Of a DNA stretch of 7,560 bases, positions 1-5,439 are shown piece after piece; position 1 is the stretch's first letter, and each line of letters opens with the position of its first letter. The stretch comes from DASTHS01 sp035718085. Lineage in GTDB: Bacteria > Actinomycetota > Acidimicrobiia > Acidimicrobiales > Palsa-688. The DNA is taken from contig DASTHS010000081.1 in the NCBI GenBank assembly GCA_035718085.1, forward strand, positions 1 through 7,560, read 5' to 3'. The notes beneath the pieces were generated by a model, which was not told the origin of the DNA, made no database searches, and worked only from the letters and a program-made list of their open reading frames with translations. A program made the position numbers and the translations under genes.

Positions 1-1
1 G

Positions 2-67
2 CTGCAGCTGCGCCGCAACGCCCGTCGGCACCGCAAGGCCGACGCCCGGGCCGCAGCCGAGCGGTAG
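2..67 (+). CDS. C-terminal end of an unidentified rightward gene (5' end outside window)
   Basis: The first bases read as 21 open codons followed by TAG at 65-67. The predicted tail is strongly basic and helical in character (LQLRRNARRHRKADARAAAER). Nineteen of the 21 third positions are G or C, and A is enriched at second positions, as in the certain genes nearby, so this looks like the end of a real gene and not chance. Too little is present to name a family. A basic, Ala/Arg-rich tail of this kind is common at the end of many actinobacterial proteins. The gene converges on the aldo/keto reductase, with 39 bases between the two stop codons. Confidence 0.5.
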   Translation: MQLRRNARRHRKADARAAAER

Positions 68-74
68 CCCGTCG

Positions 75-92
75 GCCGGACCCGGGTCTGGC
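75..92 (+). terminator. Short GC-rich hairpin between convergent genes, possible terminator
   Basis: The bases on either side of the point between 83 and 84 are complementary out to 75/92. The core is the perfect palindrome GACCCGGGTC (79-88), flanked by GCC/GGC, with one G-U wobble on the plus-strand transcript. As RNA it would form a 7-bp stem with a CCGG loop. It starts 8 bases after the rightward stop and lies 14 bases past the stop of the leftward aldo/keto reductase, so it could serve both genes. There is no T-run on either side, so classic Rho-independent termination is not supported. On the minus transcript the wobble pair becomes a C-A mismatch. Confidence 0.3.
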
Positions 93-106
93 TGCCTCGG
101 CGGCGC

Positions 107-1090
107 TCAGCGGCCGATCAGGCCCTCACGGCCGATCAGGCCCCGGGCCACGTCGGGGAGCGCCTGCAGCCCGGTGACCGGCCGGAACGCGTCGGCCGCC
201 GCCACCAGGCGGGCATCGTCGTCGGCGCTCAGCTCCACTTCGCCGGCGGCGGCGTTCGCCTCCAGCTGAGCGACGCTGCTGGCCCCGGGGATCACCACGA
301 CGTTGGGCTTGCGCAGCAGCCACGCCAGGTGGACCTGCGAGGGGGTGGCCCCGTGGGCGTCCGCCACGCTGCGGAGGGCGGCGATGAGCGGCTCGGCTCG
401 GCGCATGTTCTCCGGGGTGAACAGGGGCTTGAGCCGGCGTACCCCGCCGGGGCGGTCGGTAGCGCTCCACCGGCCCGAGAAGGCCCCTTGGGCGAGGGGG
501 CTGTAGGCGATGATGAGCCGGTCGTTGGCCTGCGCCCAGGGCAGCAGCTCGGCCTCCGGCTTCCGCTGGGCGAGGTTGAACTCGACCTGGTTCGAGAGGA
601 TGGTGCCGCCCATGGCCACCTCGGCGGCCCGCCACTTGGCCAACGAGTAGTTGCTGACACCGGCGTGGCGCACCAGCCCCTCCCGCTGGAGGGCAGCCAG
701 GCCGCCGAACATGGCGCCAGCAGGGGCGACCGGGTTCGGCCAGTGCACCTGGTACAGGTCGACGGCGTCGACGCCGAGGCGCTCGAAGCTGGCGCGGGCG
801 TGGCTCTGCAGGGCCGAGGCGGTGGGCACGAACGGGGCGTACTTGGTGGCGACGACCGCCTCCGACCGGCGGCCCCCCAGGGCCTGACCGAGGATCCGCT
901 CGGATCGGCCCCGGCCGTAGATCTCGGCGGTGTCGAAGAGGGTCACACCCAACTCGAGGGCCCGCTCGACGATGCGGCGGGCCTCCCCGTCGGCGTAGTC
1001 GTTGCCGTAGCCCCACTCACGCGAGCCGAACTGCCAGGTGCCGACCCCCACCGCCGACACCCGCAGCCCACCGACCTCGACGTAGCGCAC
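107..1090 (-). CDS. Aldo/keto reductase family oxidoreductase
   Basis: This is a 327-residue NADPH-dependent (by family) cytosolic oxidoreductase with an (alpha/beta)8 barrel, a typical length for bacterial aldo/keto reductases. The catalytic tetrad is visible: Asp53 and Tyr58 in FDTAEIYG, Lys83 in VATKYAP, and His116 in YQVHWPNP. The GVSN (144-147), SNQVEFN (166-172), YSPLAQG (196-202) and VIPGASS (266-272) segments are the usual substrate and cofactor loops. The last two sit where family members bind the nicotinamide ribose and the 2'-phosphate of NADP. The start is GTG (CAC at 1088-1090), giving the normal MRYVEVGGLRVSAVGVG opening; no strong ribosome binding site precedes it. It is transcribed away from murJ, with only 36 bases between the starts. 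The substrate cannot be told from sequence. The C-terminus ends in a duplicated GLIGR, described separately. Confidence 0.93.
   Translation of the reverse strand: MRYVEVGGLRVSAVGVGTWQFGSREWGYGNDYADGEARRIVERALELGVTLFDTAEIYGRGRSERILGQALGGRRSEAVVATKYAPFVPTASALQSHARASFERLGVDAVDLYQVHWPNPVAPAGAMFGGLAALQREGLVRHAGVSNYSLAKWRAAEVAMGGTILSNQVEFNLAQRKPEAELLPWAQANDRLIIAYSPLAQGAFSGRWSATDRPGGVRRLKPLFTPENMRRAEPLIAALRSVADAHGATPSQVHLAWLLRKPNVVVIPGASSVAQLEANAAAGEVELSADDDARLVAAADAFRPVTGLQALPDVARGLIGREGLIGR
111..143. repeat. Tandem 18-bp duplication at the 3' end of the aldo/keto reductase gene
   Basis: The 15-mer CGGCCGATCAGGCCC occurs at 111-125 and again at 129-143, separated by TCA, giving an 18-base period. 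Read on the minus strand it encodes GLIGR-E-GLIGR followed by TGA, so the last six codons are an in-frame copy of the preceding six, with the GAG of copy one replaced by the TGA stop of copy two. It adds residues after the end of the barrel and probably does not disturb the fold. It looks like a recent slippage event. Confidence 0.85.
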
Positions 1091-1126
1091 GACCGGACGC
1101 TAGCGGCCCCGCCGGCTGGACGAGCC
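1091..1126. promoter_or_regulatory. Divergent start-to-start gap between the aldo/keto reductase and murJ
   Basis: These 36 bases lie between the GTG start of the leftward reductase and the chosen GTG start of the rightward murJ. Any promoter for either gene must sit here or inside the opposite gene. I see no convincing -10/-35 pair on either strand. A GCTAGC palindrome (1099-1104) is the only symmetrical element and is too short to call an operator. Read in the murJ frame, the last codons before 1127 (GCT GGA CGA) have weak third positions, supporting a non-coding status. Confidence 0.3.
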
Positions 1127-3154
1127 GTGGTGGTCGGGCGCGACCATGACCCGGTGGGCGGCCTCTTCGACCAGGACGAGCCGGCGCCGGGGCGCCGCCC
1201 CGGCCCGCGCCACGGGGCCAGCCGGCTGCGGGGCGGGCGCGACGACGTCCTCGACGACGAGTCGCTGCCCCACCGGCGGGGCCCGGCGTGGCCGGAGCCG
1301 TCGCTGCCCGACCCGACGGGCGCGGCACGCGCCCTGCGGGTGGCCCGCGCCGTCGGCGAGACCGAGGGCGAGGTGCCCCCCGAGCAGTGGGACGACGAAG
1401 GCGACAGTGCGCCGGCGGCCCCGTCGATGGCCCGGGTGCGCCGGCCGCCGGCGCGGCCCGCACCGCCGCCGGCCGCCCCCGACGCCGCCCGCCCGCGGCC
1501 CGGTCCCGCACCGCAGCGAGCAGCGCCGCCCCCGGCGGCCGGACGGCGGTCGCTGGCCACGGCCAGCGTGGTGATGGCCGGCGGCACGCTGCTCTCCCGG
1601 CTCACCGGCTTCGCCCGCGTGGTGCTGGTGGCCACGATCCTCGGTACCAGCGGGCTGGGCGACGCCTACAACCTGGCGAACTCCGTCCCGAACATCGTCT
1701 ACGACCTGCTGCTCGGCGGGATCTTGTCGGCCACCCTGGTGCCGGTCTTCGTCGGTGAGCTGACCCGACGCGACCGGGCCGAGGGGCGGCGCGCCGTCGA
1801 CGCCGTGGTCACGGCGATCGTGCTGGGCCTGGCGGTCGTCAGCGTGGCGTTGTGGGCGCTCGCCCCCCTGGTGCTGCGGTTCTACCTCCTGCTCAACCAC
1901 CTCCGCTCCAAGGCCGCGGAGCAGGCAGTGGGCACGTCGCTGCTGCACCTCTTCGCCCCGCAGGTGCTGCTGCTCGGCGCCATCGTCGTGAGCACCGCCT
2001 TGCTCAACGCCCGGCGCCACTTCGCGGCAGCGGCGTACTCGCCGGTGCTCAACAACCTCATCGCCATCGCCGCCCTCCTGGCCACCCGGGCGGTGGCGTC
2101 GTCGCTGGCCGTCGGCCCGTTCCGCGCCGAGCACGGCCCGCTGCTCGTGCTCGGTCTCGGCACGACCCTCGGCTACCTGGTGCAACTGGTCGTGCAGGTG
2201 CCGGCGATGCGCGCCGCAGGCATCCGGCTGCGCCCGGTGCTCGACCTGCACCACCCGGCGGTGCGCCGCGTCGCCGGCCTGTCGGCGTGGTTGGTCGGCA
2301 CGGTGGTGGCCAACCAGGTCGCGTTCAACGTCGTGCTGCTCTACGCGGCGCGCCGCGGCGGTGACGTGACCGTGTACACCACGGCGTACCAGTTCTTCCA
2401 ACTGCCCTACGCCCTCTTCACGGTGTCGATCGCGTCGACGCTGACCCCCGACCTGGCGGAGCGGTGGTCGGCCGGCGACCGCCTGGGCTTCGCCCGGAGG
2501 GTCATCCGCGGCCTGCGGGTCACCCTGGGCATCCTGGTACCGGCAGGCGCCGGCTACGCCGTGATCGCGTCCCCACTGATCGCCCTCGGGGTGCGCTACG
2601 GGCACGTGTCGGCCGCCGGTGCCGGGGCCATCGGGTCGTCGCTGGCGTGGTTCGCGGCCGGCCTGCCCGGGTTCAGCGCCTTCGCCCTGGTGATGCGAGC
2701 GTTCCAGGCCATGCAGGACACCCGGGCGATGTTCACGATGTATGTCGTCGAGAACGCCATCACGCTCGTCGGGGTGGTGACGCTCTACCCGGCCATGGGC
2801 GTGCAGGGCCTGGCGGTGGCGTTCGTGGCGCCCTACACGCTGGTCGCCGGCGTGGCGGCCGCCCGCCTGGCCCGACGGGTCGGGACCCTCGGCGGCGCCC
2901 TGACGGTCCGGGCGCTGGCCCGCATCGTGGTCGCCTCGGTCGGCATGCTGGCGGTGCTGCTGGCGCTGCGCGCCGGGTTGCCGGCCGGGAACGGGCGGCC
3001 GGTGGTGGCACTCCGCCTCGTCGTGGAGGTCGTCGGCGGCGCCGCCACCTACACCGGCCTGGCCCGGCTGCTCGGGGTGGGCGAGATCGAGCCGGTGCTG
3101 GGGCTGGTCGGACCGCTGGTGCGCCCACTGCTGCGTCGCGTGCGGCAGGGTTGA
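1127..3154 (+). CDS. murJ: MurJ/MviN-family lipid II flippase with long N-terminal extension
   Basis: This 675-residue inner-membrane protein of the MOP superfamily is expected to flip lipid II to the outer face for peptidoglycan synthesis. Residues about 145-675 are the membrane core, and I count 14 hydrophobic segments by eye, the family number. Family marks are SRLTGFAR (157-164, Arg158 and Arg164 matching E. coli R18 and R24), GLGDAYN (176-182), VPNIVYDLLLGG (from 187) and QLPYALFTVSIASTLTPDL in segment 8. Residues 1-144 have no membrane segment: they are acidic in part (VPPEQWDDEGD), then Pro/Ala/Arg-rich, and are probably disordered and cytoplasmic. I chose GTG at 1127 (GTG at 1130 is equally possible) because third positions become nearly all G/C from there. 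Later starts at 1340, 1427 (ATG) or 1574 would discard codons that look coding. Arginines matching E. coli R52 and R270 are absent (Tyr192, Gln422). It is first in a packed unit with the ureohydrolase and rnhA. Confidence 0.93.
   Translation: MVVGRDHDPVGGLFDQDEPAPGRRPGPRHGASRLRGGRDDVLDDESLPHRRGPAWPEPSLPDPTGAARALRVARAVGETEGEVPPEQWDDEGDSAPAAPSMARVRRPPARPAPPPAAPDAARPRPGPAPQRAAPPPAAGRRSLATASVVMAGGTLLSRLTGFARVVLVATILGTSGLGDAYNLANSVPNIVYDLLLGGILSATLVPVFVGELTRRDRAEGRRAVDAVVTAIVLGLAVVSVALWALAPLVLRFYLLLNHLRSKAAEQAVGTSLLHLFAPQVLLLGAIVVSTALLNARRHFAAAAYSPVLNNLIAIAALLATRAVASSLAVGPFRAEHGPLLVLGLGTTLGYLVQLVVQVPAMRAAGIRLRPVLDLHHPAVRRVAGLSAWLVGTVVANQVAFNVVLLYAARRGGDVTVYTTAYQFFQLPYALFTVSIASTLTPDLAERWSAGDRLGFARRVIRGLRVTLGILVPAGAGYAVIASPLIALGVRYGHVSAAGAGAIGSSLAWFAAGLPGFSAFALVMRAFQAMQDTRAMFTMYVVENAITLVGVVTLYPAMGVQGLAVAFVAPYTLVAGVAAARLARRVGTLGGALTVRALARIVVASVGMLAVLLALRAGLPAGNGRPVVALRLVVEVVGGAATYTGLARLLGVGEIEPVLGLVGPLVRPLLRRVRQG
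3147..3150 (+). promoter_or_regulatory. Ribosome binding site deciding the ureohydrolase start
   Basis: AGGG lies in the last codons of murJ, six bases before GTG 3157, which is good Shine-Dalgarno spacing. An in-frame TTG at 3151 overlaps the murJ stop as TTGA but would begin directly against AGGG with no spacer. The spacing therefore favours GTG 3157. TTG remains possible if reinitiation by the murJ ribosome is used. Confidence 0.4.
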
Positions 3155-3156
3155 GC

Positions 3157-4203
3157 GTGCGCATCGGCAACCTCTATGGCCCCGACGCCACCTTCCTCGG
3201 GGTGCCCGCAGCCGATCCCGACGACCTGGGGGGCTTGCCGGCGGGCACGGCGGTGATCGTCGGTGCCCCGTTCGACGGGGGGACCTCCCATCGGCCCGGG
3301 TGCCGGTTCGGGCCGCAGGCGATCCGCACCACCGACTACCTCCCCCACGACGGGAGCCGCCCCAGCCTGGCCCTCGGTGTCGACCCGCTCACCGACCTGG
3401 CGGTGGTCGACCTGGGCGACGTCGACATGGCGCCCGGCGCCGTCGAGGCTGCGCTGGCCGCCCTCGACACCGTCGTCACCCGGGTCGCCAGCGCCGGGTT
3501 GCTCCCGGTGGTGCTCGGCGGCGACCACAGCATCACCTGGCCCGACGCCACCGGCGTGGCCCGGGCGGTCGGTTGGGGGCGCCTGGCGCTGGTGCACTTC
3601 GACGCCCACGCCGACACCGCCGACCTGCAGGGCGGCTCGCTCTACGGGCATGGCACGCCGATGCGCCGGCTCATCGAGTCGGGAGCGGTGCGCGGTGACC
3701 GGTTCTTCCAGGTCGGCCTGCGCGGCTACTGGCCCGGGCCGGAGACCCTGGCATGGATGGCCGACCAGGGCATCCGCTCCTACGAGATGGCCGAGGTGGT
3801 CGAACGGGGCCTCGTGCCGGTGCTCGACGAGGTGCTGGCCGCCGCGCTCGACGGCTGCGACGCGGTGTTCCTCTCCGTCGACGTCGACGTGGTCGACCCG
3901 GGGCATGCGCCCGGCACGGGCACCCCCGAGCCCGGTGGGCTGAGCGGGCGCGAGCTGCTCGACGCCGTCCGGCGCATCTGCATGCACGCGCCGGTCGCGG
4001 GCGTCGACGTGGTGGAGGTCTCGCCCCCCTACGACCACGCCGAGGTGACCGCCTACCTGGCCAACCGGGTGGTGCTCGAAGCGCTCGGAGGCATCGCCTG
4101 GCGCCGGCGGAGCCAGGCCGGTCAGGCCGTGCGCCGCCCAGCCGCACCGTTGCTCGAGGGTCCGCTGTCGGGCGGTGCGAGGCCGACGGGCGGCCCGGCG
4201 TGA
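3157..4203 (+). CDS. Agmatinase-family (SpeB-like) ureohydrolase, arginase superfamily
   Basis: This 348-residue cytosolic Mn-dependent (by family) amidinohydrolase should release urea from a guanidino compound such as agmatine or guanidinobutyrate. The full metal site is visible: His124 in GGDHS (121-125); Asp149, His151 and Asp153 in DAHAD; Asp242 and Asp244 in SVDVDVVDP. It continues into PGTGTPEPGG (252-261), a signature of the agmatinase branch. The N-terminal loop DGGTSHRPGCRFGPQAIR (40-57) resembles agmatinases and also guanidinobutyrases and guanidinopropionases, so the substrate is unsettled; no Arg-specific evidence is visible. After Trp315 there is a 33-residue Arg/Pro/Gly-rich tail beyond the fold, with slightly weaker third-position bias. 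The start is GTG, two bases after the murJ stop. The 3' end overlaps rnhA by four bases (GTGA, 4200-4203), implying translational coupling. No polyamine-pathway neighbour is visible. Confidence 0.92.
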   Translation: MRIGNLYGPDATFLGVPAADPDDLGGLPAGTAVIVGAPFDGGTSHRPGCRFGPQAIRTTDYLPHDGSRPSLALGVDPLTDLAVVDLGDVDMAPGAVEAALAALDTVVTRVASAGLLPVVLGGDHSITWPDATGVARAVGWGRLALVHFDAHADTADLQGGSLYGHGTPMRRLIESGAVRGDRFFQVGLRGYWPGPETLAWMADQGIRSYEMAEVVERGLVPVLDEVLAAALDGCDAVFLSVDVDVVDPGHAPGTGTPEPGGLSGRELLDAVRRICMHAPVAGVDVVEVSPPYDHAEVTAYLANRVVLEALGGIAWRRRSQAGQAVRRPAAPLLEGPLSGGARPTGGPA

Positions 4204-5306
4204 GCCGCACGGAGGTCTACACCGACGGCGCCTGCCAGGGGAACCCCGGCCCCGGGGGTTGGGCGTGGGCAGTGCGCGGCGGCCGGTGGGCCAGCGGGGC
4301 CGCCGCCCACACCACCAACCAGCGCATGGAGGTCCAGGCGGTGCTGGCCGCCGTCACGACCCTCACCGGTCCGCTCGAGGTGGTGAGCGACTCCACCTAC
4401 GTGGTCAACTGCTTCCGCGACCGCTGGTGGGAAGGCTGGTTGCGCAAGGGATGGGTCAACTCCCAGAAGAAGCCGGTGGCCAACCGCGACCTCTGGGAGC
4501 CGCTCATCGACGCCTACCGGGCCGACCCGACCCGGATCTCCTTCCGTTGGGTGAAGGGCCACTCGGGCGACACCATGAACGACGTCGTCGACCGGCTGGC
4601 GGTCGCCGCCGCCGCCAGCCAGCAGCCGGCGGCGGGCGACGGGCCCCCGTCCCACCTGGGGCCGGCCGACGCCCCCCGCCGATCGTCGCCGGTGGCCCCA
4701 GCCCCGACCGGCGACGCCACCACCGCCGCCACGACCGGCGCCGCTGCCACCGCGACGGCCGCGACCGGCGCCGGGACGGCCGAGCTGCCCGGCGGCCACC
4801 GCATCGTCGTCACCGGGGTGAGGCCGCCCGCCCTCGGCGGCTACGACGACCCGCCGGCGGCGGCCGAGGTGCGCGCGCAGCTGACCCGCATCCTGGCCGC
4901 CAAGGCGCAGCTCCACCCGTCCGCGCTCGTGGTCACCGGGCTCGGGCTCGGCGCCGAGCAGCTGGCCGCCGAGGCCGCCACGGCGGCAGGCGTGCCCTAC
5001 GCCGCCGTGCTCGCCTACCCCGGCACCGACAGCCCCTGGCCACCGGCCAGCCGCGAGCGGTTCGCCGCGCTCACGTCTGGCGCCGCTGCCACCCTGGTGC
5101 TCCAGACGGCGGCACCCGCCTCCCGGCAGGCGGCAGGGACGGCGCTGGCCCGCCGCGACGCCTGGGTGGCGCGCCACGCGGACGAGGCGATCGTGGTCTT
5201 CGACGGTCGAGACCCCGCCGTCGGGCGGACGCTGCGCTCGCTGCGCGACCACCTCGGCGAGGAACAGGTGTGGGTGCTCGACGTGCCCGACCAGGCGCTC
5301 GGCTAG
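4200..5306 (+). CDS. rnhA: Ribonuclease HI fused to a C-terminal SLOG (YpsA-like) domain
   Basis: This is a 368-residue two-domain protein. Residues 1-139 are a complete bacterial RNase HI, which cuts the RNA strand of RNA/DNA hybrids. Catalytic Asp9 (YTDGACQGNPGPGG), Glu44 (NQRMEVQA), Asp64 (VSDSTYV), His121 (VKGHSG) and Asp131 are all present, and the basic handle WLRKGWVNSQKKPVANRDLW (80-99) matches the E. coli type. Residues 140-198 are an Ala/Thr/Pro/Gly linker. Residues about 200-365 resemble the SLOG Rossmann-like superfamily, closest by eye to YpsA/DUF1273: a first strand IVVTGVRPPALGG, then VVTGLGLGAEQLAAEAA (Gly249, Gly251, Glu253), then WPPASRERFAAL, then RDAWVARHADEAIVVFDG. That fold usually binds nucleotides or related ligands; the ligand here is unknown. 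GTG 4200 overlaps the upstream stop and places YTDG normally. Actinobacteria are known for another fusion, RNase HI with a CobC-like phosphatase (M. tuberculosis Rv2228c); this C-terminus has no phosphatase RHG motif. Confidence 0.92.
   Translation: MSRTEVYTDGACQGNPGPGGWAWAVRGGRWASGAAAHTTNQRMEVQAVLAAVTTLTGPLEVVSDSTYVVNCFRDRWWEGWLRKGWVNSQKKPVANRDLWEPLIDAYRADPTRISFRWVKGHSGDTMNDVVDRLAVAAAASQQPAAGDGPPSHLGPADAPRRSSPVAPAPTGDATTAATTGAAATATAATGAGTAELPGGHRIVVTGVRPPALGGYDDPPAAAEVRAQLTRILAAKAQLHPSALVVTGLGLGAEQLAAEAATAAGVPYAAVLAYPGTDSPWPPASRERFAALTSGAAATLVLQTAAPASRQAAGTALARRDAWVARHADEAIVVFDGRDPAVGRTLRSLRDHLGEEQVWVLDVPDQALG
4705..4770 (+). repeat. Degenerate Thr/Ala/Gly repeats coding the RNase HI-SLOG linker
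   Basis: The 9-mer CGACCGGCG occurs at 4705-4713, 4732-4740 and 4762-4770, at spacings of 27 and 30 bases, both multiples of three. In protein the three copies read PTGDATTAA, TTGAAATATA and ATGAGTAEL, so the linker seems built from slipped 9-10 codon units. Such a segment is expected to be flexible and variable in length between strains. All copies are in frame. Confidence 0.45.
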
Positions 5307-5439
5307 AGAGCCGGGCGGCCCCAGAGAAGGGCGTGGTCGGCCCCGACGACGGTGACGCCGTGGTCGCGGCACCGACGGGCGGCCGGCCAGGTCGCTGGCC
5401 CGGCCACCGGCGGCGGCGCCGGCAGGCGATGATGGCACG
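5307..5439. other. Intergenic gap before aceE, no clear promoter
   Basis: These 133 bases hold no recognisable promoter, riboswitch or tRNA. Two short reading frames show partly coding-like composition. One runs on the plus strand from GTG 5333 to TGA 5443 (36 codons), with AGAAGGG only one base before it and a GTGA overlap with the aceE start. The other runs on the minus strand from 5407 to 5303 (34 codons, sharing the CTAG of the rnhA stop). Neither is recognisable as a family, and both may be compositional. A GC-rich hairpin is listed separately. Confidence 0.4.
5381..5405 (+). terminator. GC-rich hairpin 75 bases after rnhA, possible terminator or leader structure
   Basis: GGCCGGCCAG (5381-5390) pairs with CTGGCCCGGCC (5395-5405) around a GTCG loop, giving a ten-pair stem with one bulged C. 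No T-run follows, so an intrinsic terminator is not proven. It ends 34 bases before the aceE start and could equally be part of its leader. In DNA this GC-rich, stems of this kind arise fairly often by chance. Confidence 0.25.

Noticed and set aside
329..1126. Upstream open extension of the murJ frame, which would make a 941-residue protein
   Set aside because: It lies antisense to the clearly functional aldo/keto reductase, and its codon third positions are poor just before 1127. The extension is open only because of high GC.
1100..2605. A 501-codon minus-strand frame opposite murJ
   Set aside because: It is antisense to conserved MurJ membrane segments. The peptide is low-complexity Arg/His/Gln/Gly, typical of GC-rich shadow frames.
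4200..5306. Possible RNase HI-CobC (Rv2228c-like) phosphatase fusion
   Set aside because: The C-terminal domain lacks the RHG motif of histidine phosphatases. Its VTG and GLGLGAE pattern fits SLOG instead.
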